A DNA stretch of 64,000 bases, from NCBI GenBank assembly GCA_032654645.1, contig JAULAW010000003.1, forward strand, positions 310,001 through 374,000. Reading direction: 5' to 3'. The position numbers and the translations under genes were made by a program. Within the stretch, counting starts at the first letter, position 1; each line of letters opens with the position of its first letter. The stretch comes from CAITJF01 sp032654645. Its GTDB lineage: Bacteria; Pseudomonadota; Gammaproteobacteria; Burkholderiales; Gallionellaceae. The notes below the pieces were generated by a model. It saw nothing but the letters and a program-made list of their open reading frames with translations. It was not told where the DNA came from and did not search any database. This document shows, piece after piece, positions 43,177 to 52,449 of the stretch.

Positions 43177-43707
43177 TTAAACCAACGTGGCAACCGCCGC
43201 CGCCAGATCCGGATAAATCTGCGTACCTTCCGGCAAGCCGCCAGTTTCCAGTGTTTTTGCACCCTTGCCGGTCAGCACCAATATCGGCTGTGCGCCCATC
43301 CTGGCGGCGGATGTCAAATCGCGCAGCGAGTCACCGACTGCGGACACGCCATGTAAATCAATGTTATATCGCGCCGCAACTTCTTCCAGCATGCCGGTTT
43401 TTGGCTTGCGGCAACGGCAGTCTGAATCCGCCGCATGCGGGCAGAAAAAGATGGTGTCGATGCGCCCGCCCGCATGCGCCACCGCCTTGTGCATCTTGTC
43501 ATGGATGGTGTTTAGCGTGTGCATATCGAACAGGCCGCGCCCTATGCCGGATTGATTGGTCGTGACTACCACGCGATACCCCGCCTGGCACAGGCGCGCG
43601 ATGGCTTCCAGGCTGCCGGGAATGGGCTTCCATTCTTCCGGGCTCTTGATGAAATGGTCGGAGTCGTAATTGATGACACCGTCGCGGTCGAGGATGATGA
43701 GGTTCAT
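43177..43707 (-). CDS. gmhB: D-glycero-beta-D-manno-heptose-1,7-bisphosphate 7-phosphatase
   Basis: HAD phosphatase in ADP-heptose synthesis for lipopolysaccharide core. The 176 residues show the nucleophile motif ILDRDGVINYD (Asp7, Asp9), TNQSGIGRG, the zinc-binding loop CPHAADSDCRCRKPKTGM, and the last HAD motif VGDSLRDLTSAARMG. Its place between glyS and plsC is conserved in betaproteobacteria. A GTAGGGTGGG palindrome (43710-43780) separates it from glyS. Confidence 0.95.
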   Translation of the reverse strand: MNLIILDRDGVINYDSDHFIKSPEEWKPIPGSLEAIARLCQAGYRVVVTTNQSGIGRGLFDMHTLNTIHDKMHKAVAHAGGRIDTIFFCPHAADSDCRCRKPKTGMLEEVAARYNIDLHGVSAVGDSLRDLTSAARMGAQPILVLTGKGAKTLETGGLPEGTQIYPDLAAAVATLV

Positions 43708-43709
43708 AA

Positions 43710-43781
43710 CGTAGGGTGGGCACGTTTATTGTGCCCACGCGGATAAACGGTGGGCACAAAAACCGTGCCCACCCTACGGTT
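43710..43781. repeat. Palindromic repeat, family F
   Basis: Inverted ends CGTAGGGTGGGCACG and CGTGCCCACCCTACG enclose a smaller GTGCCCACGCGGATAAACGGT-type palindrome. A related unit lies at 46957-47093. It is located between glyS and gmhB. Confidence 0.8.
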
Positions 43782-43807
43782 TCCTTCGCCGGAATATATT
43801 TTTTCAC

Positions 43808-45955
43808 TCATGCTGCCAGCTTGGAAATGTCTGCGGCCTGATTCATCAACCGCCCGAGATGCTGTAACAGCACCGCACGGTTCAAGCGCATCTCCTTGTC
43901 CTCGCACATCACCATGACTTTCTCAAAAAAATCGTCAATGAACGGCTTGAGCGTAACCAGCGCTTTCAGGTTCTGCCCATAGTCGCCGCGATCCAGATAG
44001 CCTTGCGCCAGCGGCGTGATTTCCTGTATGGCCTGATACAGATCTTTTTCGGCACCTTCAACTAACAGTGCAGGCTTCACAGATGCATTGGCCAATTCGG
44101 GGCCGATTTCTTCGCGGTTTTTGCGCATGATGTTCTGCACGCGCTTGTTGGCTGCGGCCAAGTCCTTTGCCACTTCCAGTGCGGCGAACGAACGAACGCC
44201 TTGCAGCCGCGGCATCACCTCATGCATCCGCCCATCCAGCAGGTGCAGCACCGCTTCGATGTGCGTCACCTCGAAGCCGCGTTCGCGCAGGTAACCGCGC
44301 AGGCGATCCAGCATGAAATCTTCCACGTCGCCTGCTACCGTCGCACTCAACATGCCTGCCGGAAAATTCTCCGCAGCGGTTTTCAGCAGTGCGCCCAACG
44401 GCAAGTCAAGCGGCGTTTCGATCAGGATGCGCAGCACGCCCAGCGCATGGCGGCGCAACCCGAACGGATCCTTGTCTCCGGTGGGAACCTGGCCGATGCC
44501 ATAAATCCCAAGCAACGTATCCAGTTTGTCGGCAAGCGCCACGGCGCAGGCCAACGCGCCCTGCGGCAGCGTATCACCGGCGAAGCGCGGGTGATAATGC
44601 GCCTCGATGGCGTCCGCCACCACCTGATCCTCGCCATCGTACAAAGCATAATAGCGCCCCATGATGCCTTGCAGTTCCGGGAACTCACCCACCATGCCGG
44701 TGAGCAGGTCGGCCTTGGATAGCCGCGCCGCCAGCTCGGCGTCCGCTTTGTCTGCCTCCAGCAGACGCGCGATGATGCCCGCCAGTGTGGCGATGCGCTC
44801 GACGCGCTGCAACTGTGTGCCCAGCTTGTTGTGGTACACCACATTGCCAAGTTTTTCGATGCGTGATTCCAGAGAGTGTTTGCGGTCCTGGTTGTAGAAG
44901 AAGCGCGCGTCGGAAAGGCGCGGGCGCACCACACGCTGGTTGCCGCTGATGATGTTCCTTGGGTTGTCCACCAGCATGTTGGAAACGATCAAGAACCTGT
45001 TGCGCAGCATGCCTTTTGCATCCAGCAACGGAAAATATTTTTGGTGCTGCTGCATGGTAAGGATCAGGCATTCCTGCGGCACTTCGAGAAATTCCACATC
45101 GAATTCGCCGACATACACGACAGGCCATTCCACCAGCGCCGTTACTTCGTCCAGCAATGTGCTCATGACGCTGCGTTCTTCATTGGAAAGTACCAGCAGC
45201 TCTTGCATGGACATGTTGGAGTGGCCGATCCACATCGCATGGTTTCTTCCCGCGCTTTGATCCAGTTGCACCGCAATCATTTCACGGCGCTTGGCGAAAT
45301 CCACAATGACGCAACCTGCGCTCGCGAGCTCGGATTCGTAATCGTCCGCATGTTTCAGCACAATCGCCCCGTCGGACAGGAAACGATGACCGCGCGTGAC
45401 ATTTCCGCTTTGCAGGCCGAGCACTTCGCCTGGGACAATGCGGCTGCCGTGCAGCATCGTCAGCGCGTGCACCGGGCGCACGAACTGGTGATCCGAATCT
45501 CCCCAGCGCATCAGCTTGGTGATGGGTAGTTTCTTCAATGCCTGCGCCACAATATCGGAAAGGTAGTCATCCAACTCTTTTCCCTGTTGCTCCAAACGCG
45601 CGACAAAGTGTTCCGCCTTGCCGTCACTGCTGCGCTGCAAACGCTCGAACGTCACCCCGGCAGAGCGCATGAAACCTTCCAGCGCTTTGGTCGGCCTGCC
45701 CTCCGCATCCACGGCGGTAGCCACCGCCGGGCCTTTACGCTCGATGACGCGGTCGGCCTGTTGCGCCGCCACATTGGTCACGCTCAGGGCCAGGCGGCGT
45801 GGCGTGGCAAACGGAGTGCATACGCTTTCTTCGCCTGCCAGCTCCTGTGCCCGGAGTGCGGCGAATACATCGTTGGCAAAACTGGTAGAAAGCCTTTCCA
45901 GCGCCTTGGGCGGCAACTCTTCAGTCAACAGCTCTATCAGCAGGGTCTGTTTCAT
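43808..45955 (-). CDS. glyS: Glycyl-tRNA synthetase beta subunit
   Basis: Beta subunit of the heterotetrameric glycyl-tRNA synthetase, needed for tRNA recognition. The 715 residues are of family length. The start TLLIELLTEELPPKAL, the block ATPRRLALSV, QHQKYFPLLDAKGMLRNRFL and a C-terminal anticodon-binding-type domain with NRVLLLQ-like NRAVLLQHLGRLMNQAADISKLAA are typical. ATG 45955 overlaps the glyQ stop as ATGA, so the subunits are coupled for balanced synthesis. Confidence 0.97.
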   Translation of the reverse strand: MKQTLLIELLTEELPPKALERLSTSFANDVFAALRAQELAGEESVCTPFATPRRLALSVTNVAAQQADRVIERKGPAVATAVDAEGRPTKALEGFMRSAGVTFERLQRSSDGKAEHFVARLEQQGKELDDYLSDIVAQALKKLPITKLMRWGDSDHQFVRPVHALTMLHGSRIVPGEVLGLQSGNVTRGHRFLSDGAIVLKHADDYESELASAGCVIVDFAKRREMIAVQLDQSAGRNHAMWIGHSNMSMQELLVLSNEERSVMSTLLDEVTALVEWPVVYVGEFDVEFLEVPQECLILTMQQHQKYFPLLDAKGMLRNRFLIVSNMLVDNPRNIISGNQRVVRPRLSDARFFYNQDRKHSLESRIEKLGNVVYHNKLGTQLQRVERIATLAGIIARLLEADKADAELAARLSKADLLTGMVGEFPELQGIMGRYYALYDGEDQVVADAIEAHYHPRFAGDTLPQGALACAVALADKLDTLLGIYGIGQVPTGDKDPFGLRRHALGVLRILIETPLDLPLGALLKTAAENFPAGMLSATVAGDVEDFMLDRLRGYLRERGFEVTHIEAVLHLLDGRMHEVMPRLQGVRSFAALEVAKDLAAANKRVQNIMRKNREEIGPELANASVKPALLVEGAEKDLYQAIQEITPLAQGYLDRGDYGQNLKALVTLKPFIDDFFEKVMVMCEDKEMRLNRAVLLQHLGRLMNQAADISKLAA

Positions 45956-46854
45956 TTGTTTTGCCCCCTGTTCTTGCACATCGGAAAGCCCAGCGCCTCG
46001 CGCGAATCGTAATAAGCCTGCGCCACCGCCCTCGCCAGCGCGCGCACCCGGCCAATGTAGGCGGCGCGCTCGGTAACCGAAATCGCGCCGCGCGCATCCA
46101 GCAGGTTGAAGGTGTGCGAGCACTTCATCACCATTTCGAATCCCGGCAAGGCCAATTTCGCTTCCATCAAGCGCTTGGCCTCGGACTCGTATTCATTGAA
46201 GTGGCGGAACAGCATTTCGACATTGGAGTGCTCGAAGTTGTATTTGGATTGTTCCACTTCGTTCTGGTGGTACACATCGCCGTATGTCACCACGCTGGCG
46301 CCGTTCTTCGCCCACACCAGGTCAAACACATTTTCCACATCCTGCAAATACATCGCCAGGCGCTCCAGGCCATAAGTGATTTCGCCCAGCACCGGCTTGC
46401 AGGGGAGCGAGCCGACTTCCTGAAAGTAGGTAAATTGTGTGACCTCCATGCCGTCCAGCCACACTTCCCAGCCCAGCCCCCATGCACCCAGCGTGGGCGA
46501 TTCCCAGTCATCCTCGACGAAACGGATGTCATGCTCGCCGGTATTGATACCCAATGCGCGCAGTGAATCGAGATAAAGTTCCTGGATGTTATCCGGCGAA
46601 GGCTTCAGCACCACCTGATACTGGTAGTAATGCTGCAACCGATTGGGGTTCTCTCCATAGCGCCCATCCTTGGGGCGGCGCGAGGGCTGCACGTAAGCGG
46701 CGCGCCACGGCTCCGGGCCGATTGCGCGCAGGAAGGTCGCGGTATGGAAGGTGCCCGCACCCATTTCGATATCATAAGGTTGCAGCAGCGCGCAGCCCTG
46801 CTTGTCCCAAAAGCCCTGTAGTGTCAGGATGACTTGCTGAAAGGTCAACATCAT
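45952..46854 (-). CDS. glyQ: Glycyl-tRNA synthetase alpha subunit
   Basis: Catalytic class II subunit that forms glycyl-adenylate. The 300 residues contain the near-universal stretches LTLQGFWDKQGCALLQPYD, MGAGTFHTATFLRA and YVQPSRRPKDGRYGENPNR, and the GGWEVWLDGMEVTQFTYFQ-like region. The frame extends upstream, but family homology starts at the paired ATG codons 46854/46851. The ribosome site is weak (GGATTAT). It heads the glyQ-glyS-gmhB-plsC-ygjP operon. Confidence 0.97.
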   Translation of the reverse strand: MMLTFQQVILTLQGFWDKQGCALLQPYDIEMGAGTFHTATFLRAIGPEPWRAAYVQPSRRPKDGRYGENPNRLQHYYQYQVVLKPSPDNIQELYLDSLRALGINTGEHDIRFVEDDWESPTLGAWGLGWEVWLDGMEVTQFTYFQEVGSLPCKPVLGEITYGLERLAMYLQDVENVFDLVWAKNGASVVTYGDVYHQNEVEQSKYNFEHSNVEMLFRHFNEYESEAKRLMEAKLALPGFEMVMKCSHTFNLLDARGAISVTERAAYIGRVRALARAVAQAYYDSREALGFPMCKNRGQNK

Positions 46855-46956
46855 ATAATCCGGCTGGATTGCAAAACGGTATTTTACGGGTTTTCGATGC
46901 GTTACGTCACCCCAATGCATACTTGTGTCACGGTAAATTTGTTCTCGAAAATCACG

Positions 46957-47093
46957 TAGGGTGGGTAGACAGGTTTTTCGTCTGCCCACGCGGTTTGGAA
47001 TCCGCGTGGGCACAGTGCGTGGTTGTTGCCGACTTGTCGGCTGTACAACCACGGTCTCCCCCTTGCGGGGAAAAACGTGCCCACCCTACGGTC
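46957..47093. repeat. Palindromic repeat, family F
   Basis: Outer arms CGTAGGGTGGG / CCCACCCTACG with inner pairs (TGCCCACGCGG and CCGCGTGGGCA; CGACTTGTCG). Relative of the unit at 43710. It lies upstream of glyQ, so it may sit in that operon's leader. Confidence 0.75.
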
Positions 47094-47110
47094 ATTGATA
47101 ATTATCGGGA

Positions 47111-47238
47111 AGCTCTAAAAATTCGTCATTCCCCGTCACCCTCGCGAAGGCGGGGGGAAAGCGGGAATCCAGCTTGTTGATTTGACTGGGCTCCCGCTTT
47201 CGCGGGAGCGACAAAAGTGAATTTTTAGAGGTGCCCTA
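47111..47238. mobile_element. MITE-like element type 2 with family A core
   Basis: Ends CTCTAAAAATTC and GAATTTTTAGAG are perfect 12-bp inverted repeats; the right end extends into GTGCCCT as in the 15824-16027 unit. Here the core is a family A-type palindrome (GTCATTCCCCGTC ... GGGAATCCAG / CTGGGCTCCCGC), not the family C hairpin. Confidence 0.7.
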
Positions 47239-47352
47239 TCGTTAATTTCAGAGAACAAATTTACCCTGATCCTTGTGTGCTGTTCCAGCCTTAATCAGAT
47301 AAGCCATACACCCCGTGCAACACAAACGCTACAATCACACCGGCCTGAATAC

Positions 47353-47477
47353 CCCATCATAAAAAAATATGCCTATGAACAATTTTCAGTTGCTGCAAAT
47401 TCCCCTCCCCTTCAAGGTGGAGGAGCGCCCGCGCCACCTTGCCTGAGAATGGTTCAGAGGCATATAAAAAAATATGG
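47353..47477. mobile_element. MITE-like element type 5 upstream of cbbQ
   Basis: Inverted ends ATATGCCTATGAAC and GTTCAGAGGCATAT (13 of 14 matched), extended outward by CCAT/ATGG, enclose a short GC-rich segment with CCCCTCCCCTTCAAGGTGGA. It lies 78 nt upstream of cbbQ. With the two units at 46957 and 47111 it explains most of the 700-nt gap; no gene is seen in the rest, which should hold divergent promoters for glyQ and cbbQ. Confidence 0.6.
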
Positions 47478-47554
47478 AGAGGTAATGGCTGTTACTTATT
47501 TATAAACCTGAGTAACATGCTTGAAAAATAACTTGGAACCATGAGGAAAAAGCC

Positions 47555-48361
47555 ATGACCACCTATATGGATCAGCACATGATCCGCCAGGAGCCGTTCT
47601 ACCAGCCGCAAGGCGATGAAGTCGAATTATATGAGGCCGCCTACGCCGCGCGCCTGCCGGTGATGCTGAAAGGGCCGACCGGCTGCGGCAAGTCGCGCTT
47701 TATCGAGCACATGGCCTGGAAACTCGGCAAACCGCTCATCACCGTGGCCTGCAATGAAGACATGACCGCCTCCGACCTGGTTGGCCGCTATTTGCTGGAT
47801 GCCAACGGCACCCGCTGGCTGGATGGTCCGTTGACGATTGCCGCCCGGCACGGCGCAATCTGTTATCTGGATGAAATCGTCGAGGCGCGCCAGGACACCA
47901 CGGTGGTGATCCATCCGCTCACCGACCATCGCCGCAATTTGCCGCTGGACAAAAAGGGCGAGCTGATACATGCCCACCCGGATTTTCAGTTGGTCATCTC
48001 TTACAACCCCGGCTACCAGAACCTGATGAAGGATCTCAAACAGTCCACCAAGCAGCGTTTCGCCGCGATGGAGTTCGACTATGCCTCGGCTGCGGTTGAG
48101 GCCGGCATTGTCGGCAAGGAAGCGGGCATTGACGCCGATACGGCAGCCCGTTTGGTGCGCATCGGCGAAACCGCGCGCAACCTCAAGGGGCACGGCCTGG
48201 ATGAAGGCATCTCCACGCGCCTGCTGGTGTATGCGGCCACCCTCATCAACAAGGGCATCGCCCCGCGCGCCGCCTGCCGCATGGCGCTGGTGCGCCCGAT
48301 CACCGACGACGCGGACATCCGCGACACGCTGGATCACGCGATTGATGCGGTGTTTGGGTAG
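47555..48361 (+). CDS. cbbQ: Rubisco activase AAA+ ATPase CbbQ
   Basis: MoxR-type AAA+ ATPase that, with CbbO, removes inhibitory sugar phosphates from Rubisco. The 268 residues have the Walker A loop GPTGCGKS (40-47), Walker B ICYLDEI (102-108) and the CbbQ/NirQ/NorQ-specific stretch SYNPGYQNLMKDLKQSTKQRF, plus the arginine-finger region after it. NorQ is the main alternative; the partner at 56337 and the nearby fbp and carbonic anhydrase favour CbbQ. The ATG follows GAGGAAAAAG. Its expected neighbour cbbO is 8 kb away, and no Rubisco gene lies upstream within the window. Confidence 0.88.
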   Translation: MTTYMDQHMIRQEPFYQPQGDEVELYEAAYAARLPVMLKGPTGCGKSRFIEHMAWKLGKPLITVACNEDMTASDLVGRYLLDANGTRWLDGPLTIAARHGAICYLDEIVEARQDTTVVIHPLTDHRRNLPLDKKGELIHAHPDFQLVISYNPGYQNLMKDLKQSTKQRFAAMEFDYASAAVEAGIVGKEAGIDADTAARLVRIGETARNLKGHGLDEGISTRLLVYAATLINKGIAPRAACRMALVRPITDDADIRDTLDHAIDAVFG

Positions 48362-48419
48362 GGGTAATCTGGTTAAATCTTCGTGTTAGCATCACGTTAA
48401 TCGAATAACAGGTGCTGAC

Positions 48420-51400
48420 ATGAATAATTTGTTGCATACCTTCACTGATGAACTCAGAAACCTCCTTAATTCATGGTTACCTCAATTATCAGCAGAATGG
48501 TGGGGGCGTAATGTACTGGGGCTTCTGACCTATCAACAACAAGAGCGCGTCAAACAATCGCGCATTACTGATTTATCAGGCCTCGATCTGGCCGCTTTAC
48601 TGCGAGTGCTCGATCAAAACTGGTTCGAGCTATCTTCGCGCCTCAACTGGCCAAGAGAAGGCCGCAATTGGCTGAAAGAGGCGCAGACCATCCGCAACCG
48701 ATGGGCGCACACTACTGCTGCCGAAACCGAACCGCGTGATGCCTATCGTGATGCCGATACTCTGGAACGCCTGGCGAGAATGCTTGGGGTCGGTGGTGCA
48801 GCACAAAACCAAATAGCCACTTACAAGCAGCAGCATTTAATGCTGCTTGCACCCGTTGCCCCCACTGTTATTTCTACCATGCCAGCTATATCGGCAGTGC
48901 CGCAAGTGACGGTCACCCCGCCAAACGAAGGATTTTCACCGGGTCAGTTAGTGCGTCTGAAATCGAACCATACCAAGGTTTTTCCCATCCTCTCAGTGCA
49001 GCCAAATTCGGGCGGCGAATGCCGCTGCTCAGTTTTCGAAGATGGCAAACCAACGAATTATTATGCAAGCCAACTCGAAGCAAACCCCACGTTCGTGGAT
49101 GAGCGAGCCACGCTTGCTCTGTCTGAATTCCATGCGCGCATAACCGCATTGCTGTTGACTGCGCCATCTTCCGCCAACCTTTACTCCTTGCACTCGGGGC
49201 GGGTGCGATTTGTGTCCTATCAGTACCGCCCCGTGCTCAAGCTGCTGCGTGCGGATCGCCCGCGTTTGCTGATCGCCGACGATGTTGGTGTCGGCAAGAC
49301 CATCGAGGCGGGGCTGATTTTGAAAGAGTTGCAAGCCCGCTCCGAAATTAAATCGGTGCTGATCATATGCCCTAAACCGCTGGTGGCAGAAGGCAAGTGG
49401 CGTAGCGAGATGAAGCGTTTCGGCGAAGAGTTCACCCATTTCGACGGTGATACCTTGCGCCACTGTTTGCATGAAACCGACCTCGACGGCGAATGGCCGC
49501 GCCAACACAGTCGCACCATTCTGCCGTTCTCCCTGTTTGACGATACCTTGCTCAATGGCAAACCGCATAAACGCGGCAAGAAAACCAAAGGGCTGCTCGA
49601 TCTCGACCCGCCACCGCGCTTCGATCTGGTCATCGTGGATGAAGCGCACCACATTCGCAACGCGAACACTTGGCTGCACCAAGGTGTAAAGTTTTTCTGC
49701 GACCACGCCGAGGCGGTGATTTTTCTGACCGCCACCCCCATCCAGATGGGCAATCAGGATTTGTTCATCCTGCTCAACGTGCTGCGTCCGGACTTGGTGA
49801 TAGACAAACCCAGCTTTGAATTTATGGCCGAACCCAATCCGCATATCCACGCGGCTGCGAATCATCTGCGCTCTGCGGCAGCAGACAGCCAGCAACAAGC
49901 AGTGGCAGAATTGAAGACGGCAGCAGGCACTTTTGCTTTCATTGAGACCCCTGATTTTCAGCGTGTACTGGATACGCTGGCCGAGCCGGAAATCAGCCCC
50001 GCTACACGGGTTGCCTTGATTCGGGAAATCGAGCGATTTTCTACTTTTGACAGTCTCATCAATCGAACGCGGCGGCGCGACATCGGCAACTTCACCACCC
50101 GTAAGCCGGAGACCATATCCGTTCCGTTTACGGAGGCGCAACGCACCTTCCACGACCAACTGATCGCCACGGCAGCACGGATATTCGCGCAAAATCACGG
50201 GCGAACAGCCGTGCTGTTTATGCTCTCTACCCTGCGACGGCAAGCGGCCAGTTGCCTCTATGCGCTGGCGCCATTCATGGATCAATGGATAGAGGGGAAG
50301 CTGGAAGAACTTGATCTGGCTGAAATCAACGACGATGAAACGGACGAGGTGGAGGTTTTGCCAGTGGGCAGTTTGCAGGCCGAAATCGAGCAACTAAGAC
50401 TAGCCGCAAGGATGCTCGATCCCGCCGATCCCAAGCTGGATGCCTTCCTCGCCATCGTCCGCGACAAGCAAGCCTTGCCCAACAACAAGCTGCTGGTGTT
50501 TACCAGCTTCCGCCACACCTTGTTTTATCTGGAGCGGAATTTACTTGCGGCAGGCATCCGCGTCGGTGTGATTCACGGCGGGGTGGCAGACGAAGATCGC
50601 CGCGACATCCGCCAGCGTTTCGCCCAGGCCAAGGAACAACCTGACACACTGGATATTCTGCTCTCCACCGAAGTCGGCAGCGAAGGATTGGATTTCCAGT
50701 TCTGCGATGGCATGGTTAATTACGATTTGCCGTGGAACCCAATGCGCATCGAACAGCGTATCGGGCGTATAGACCGCTACGGGCAAAAAAGCGAAGTGGT
50801 GGTCATCAACAACCTCGTCACCCCCGGTACCGTGGATGCCGACATCTATGAGCGCTGCCTGTTGCGCATCGGCGTATTCCAGCAAGCGCTGGGCGCAAGC
50901 GAAGAAATTCTCGGCCAGATCAGCAAAGAGCTGCACGCCATTTCCGAGAGCTTCGACTTGACCCCGCAACAACGGCAAGAGCGGCTGCAACAACTGGCGG
51001 ACAACGAACTGCGCGAGATTCAGGAACAGGAAGCGTTGGAAAGTCGCGCCGCAGAATTGTTTGGCTTGAGTCTGCCCAATTACGACGATCTGACCACCCC
51101 GACCAGCGGCTGGCTCACACCGGAAGCCCTGCATTCAACGGTCGGGCTTTACCTGCGTGACCGTACCGGCAAAGAACAGGAAGTCATTCTCGGCAACCAA
51201 CCTCTCAAAACCCTGCGGCTGGATGCCGATGCGCGCGCTCGCTTGCTGGAAGATTTTCAGAAACTGAAAGCCGACAATCAGGAAGCGAGAGCTTGGGAAC
51301 GCTGGCTCAAAGGAAATACACCGCATATCGAGATCACCTTCGATCAGGATTGCGCCAGCGACAACCCCAAGGCTGCGCTGCTGCATCCCGCCCATCCACT

Positions 51401-51422
51401 GCTGCGGCAAGCCACATTTTGA
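48420..51422 (+). CDS. SNF2 helicase with N-terminal Swt1/HEPN domain
   Basis: Large ATPase of 1000 residues. The N-terminal ~130 residues resemble the Swt1-type HEPN domain found at the front of defence-linked proteins (LLNSWLPQLSAEWWGRNVLG and NWLKEAQTIRNRWAH). The SNF2/RapA-like motor follows: Walker A in ADDVGVGKTIEAGL (about 285-298), DEAH box VDEAHHIRNA (about 406), TATPIQMGNQDL, and helicase motif VI in QRIGRIDRYGQ (about 780). The C-terminus ends at HPLLRQATF, earlier than I expect for such proteins, and unrelated tail sequence starts four bases later; the end may have been lost. First gene of the island between cbbQ and cbbO. Confidence 0.82.
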   Translation: MNNLLHTFTDELRNLLNSWLPQLSAEWWGRNVLGLLTYQQQERVKQSRITDLSGLDLAALLRVLDQNWFELSSRLNWPREGRNWLKEAQTIRNRWAHTTAAETEPRDAYRDADTLERLARMLGVGGAAQNQIATYKQQHLMLLAPVAPTVISTMPAISAVPQVTVTPPNEGFSPGQLVRLKSNHTKVFPILSVQPNSGGECRCSVFEDGKPTNYYASQLEANPTFVDERATLALSEFHARITALLLTAPSSANLYSLHSGRVRFVSYQYRPVLKLLRADRPRLLIADDVGVGKTIEAGLILKELQARSEIKSVLIICPKPLVAEGKWRSEMKRFGEEFTHFDGDTLRHCLHETDLDGEWPRQHSRTILPFSLFDDTLLNGKPHKRGKKTKGLLDLDPPPRFDLVIVDEAHHIRNANTWLHQGVKFFCDHAEAVIFLTATPIQMGNQDLFILLNVLRPDLVIDKPSFEFMAEPNPHIHAAANHLRSAAADSQQQAVAELKTAAGTFAFIETPDFQRVLDTLAEPEISPATRVALIREIERFSTFDSLINRTRRRDIGNFTTRKPETISVPFTEAQRTFHDQLIATAARIFAQNHGRTAVLFMLSTLRRQAASCLYALAPFMDQWIEGKLEELDLAEINDDETDEVEVLPVGSLQAEIEQLRLAARMLDPADPKLDAFLAIVRDKQALPNNKLLVFTSFRHTLFYLERNLLAAGIRVGVIHGGVADEDRRDIRQRFAQAKEQPDTLDILLSTEVGSEGLDFQFCDGMVNYDLPWNPMRIEQRIGRIDRYGQKSEVVVINNLVTPGTVDADIYERCLLRIGVFQQALGASEEILGQISKELHAISESFDLTPQQRQERLQQLADNELREIQEQEALESRAAELFGLSLPNYDDLTTPTSGWLTPEALHSTVGLYLRDRTGKEQEVILGNQPLKTLRLDADARARLLEDFQKLKADNQEARAWERWLKGNTPHIEITFDQDCASDNPKAALLHPAHPLLRQATF

Positions 51423-51426
51423 AGCG

Positions 51427-51672
51427 GTGGCTTGCGTGACCGATATCAATGCTCATCACAAACAGAACAAGTTGGCACTCTGCCCAAACCATGCCGCAAT
51501 GTATAAAAACGGTGGATTGACTTCCGATATCATTCAGAACGCCATACTTGAATGCGAAGGTCAAAAAATCCCGTTGAATCTCGCGGGCAACGAGGTTGAG
51601 CTTTATTTTACCCAGCAACATCTCGGTGATTTGCGTGCAGTATTATCTGCGTTGGATACCGAGGAAATATAA
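51427..51672 (+). pseudogene. C-terminal zinc-finger-like tail fragment, copy 1
   Basis: An 81-residue frame beginning at GTG, right after the helicase. It has LALCPNHAAMYKNGG, then KIPLNLAGNEVELYFTQQHL and GDLRAVLSALD. This looks like the extreme C-terminus of a longer protein, with a treble-clef-like Cys/His pair and a small beta domain. A homologous tail is at 53107-53304 (CAAMYQ..., EIPVRLAGREFILRFVGTHW). Neither has its N-terminal body. The parent protein is not identified. It may be expressed as a small protein, but decay is more likely. Confidence 0.55.
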
Positions 51673-51684
51673 AAAGGAGCATGT

Positions 51685-51954
51685 ATGCCCACCATCAGCA
51701 TGTTTTACGGAATTCTTGTCCTGATGTATTTTCGGGATAATCGTCGCCATCATCTCCCGCATATCCATGTCCGTTACCAAGGCGAGGAGGCATCGGTGTC
51801 TATTGGCGACGGCTTGATTATTGATGGGGTCTTGCCGCCAAAGCAATTGAAAATGGTTCAGGCGTGGATCGAGATTCACAAGGAAGAGTTGCTGGTTGAT
51901 TGGGAATTGGCGGTCAACGGTGAAGAACCTTTCCGGATCGCCCCGCTTCAGTGA
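51685..51954 (+). CDS. DUF4160 protein
   Basis: An 89-residue protein of the DUF4160 family. Typical segments are PTISMFYGILVLMYFRD, HHLPHIHVRYQGEEASVSI and the C-terminal AWIEIHKEELLVDWELA. The family is usually paired with a DUF2442 gene and is suspected to form a toxin-antitoxin-like module, with no settled activity. GGAGC lies 7 nt before the ATG. The DUF2442 gene follows after eight bases. Confidence 0.85.
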   Translation: MPTISMFYGILVLMYFRDNRRHHLPHIHVRYQGEEASVSIGDGLIIDGVLPPKQLKMVQAWIEIHKEELLVDWELAVNGEEPFRIAPLQ

Positions 51955-51962
51955 GGTGAAAA

Positions 51963-52205
51963 ATGTTGATTGATGTTGTTGCTGTACGTACACGCCCGGA
52001 GTTTCAGCTTGATCTGGAATTCGATAACGGCGAACGGCGCAGATTTGATATGCGCCCCCTGCTTGCAGTGAAGCCGTGGAACCGCATCGCTACGCCCGCC
52101 ATATTCGAACGGGTGCGTGTCGAGTACGGAACGGTGGTTTGGCCGGGGGAAATTGATGTCGCCCCCGAAACGCTTTACGATGATTCGGTGCCGCTTGATG
52201 ATTGA
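51963..52205 (+). CDS. DUF2442 protein, long form, copy 1
   Basis: An 80-residue DUF2442 protein (LDLEFDNGERRRFDMRPLLA, then YGTVVWPGEIDVAPETLYDD). Function unknown; such proteins accompany DUF4160. GAGGTGAAAA precedes the ATG. Its last bases overlap the next DUF2442 gene (ATG 52198), so both are coupled. A near-identical copy is at 54145. Confidence 0.83.
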   Translation: MLIDVVAVRTRPEFQLDLEFDNGERRRFDMRPLLAVKPWNRIATPAIFERVRVEYGTVVWPGEIDVAPETLYDDSVPLDD

Positions 52206-52431
52206 TGTTATCAGGGCCAGGATCGGCGCCGATTACACGCTGTTGCTTGAGTTTGAAAATGGCGAAAAACGGGTGTTCGACATGCGCCCGTTTATGGATA
52301 AAAAACCGTTTGTAAAAATCAAGGATGCGCACTTGTTCGCGCAGGCTCGTGTGAGCTACGGCACGGTGGTCTGGCCCGGAAACATTGATATAGCGCCGGA
52401 AACGCTTTACGACTGCTCGGTTCTGGCTTGA
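52198..52431 (+). CDS. DUF2442 protein, short form, copy 1
   Basis: A 77-residue paralogue of the preceding gene (LLLEFENGEKRVFDMRPFMD, YGTVVWPGNIDIAPETLYD). The start ATG 52198 lies inside the end of the upstream gene. Two different DUF2442 genes in tandem suggest a heteromeric partner pair or a duplication with divergence. The same pair recurs at 54145/54380. Confidence 0.82.
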   Translation: MIDVIRARIGADYTLLLEFENGEKRVFDMRPFMDKKPFVKIKDAHLFAQARVSYGTVVWPGNIDIAPETLYDCSVLA

Positions 52432-52449
52432 TAGAACGAGATTTTGTCC

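Noticed and set aside
47555..48361. Identification of the AAA+ gene as norQ/nirQ of a denitrification cluster.
   Set aside because: No norCB or nir genes are in the window, while fbp and carbonic anhydrase are near the partner gene; CbbQ is more likely, though the Rubisco genes themselves are not seen here.
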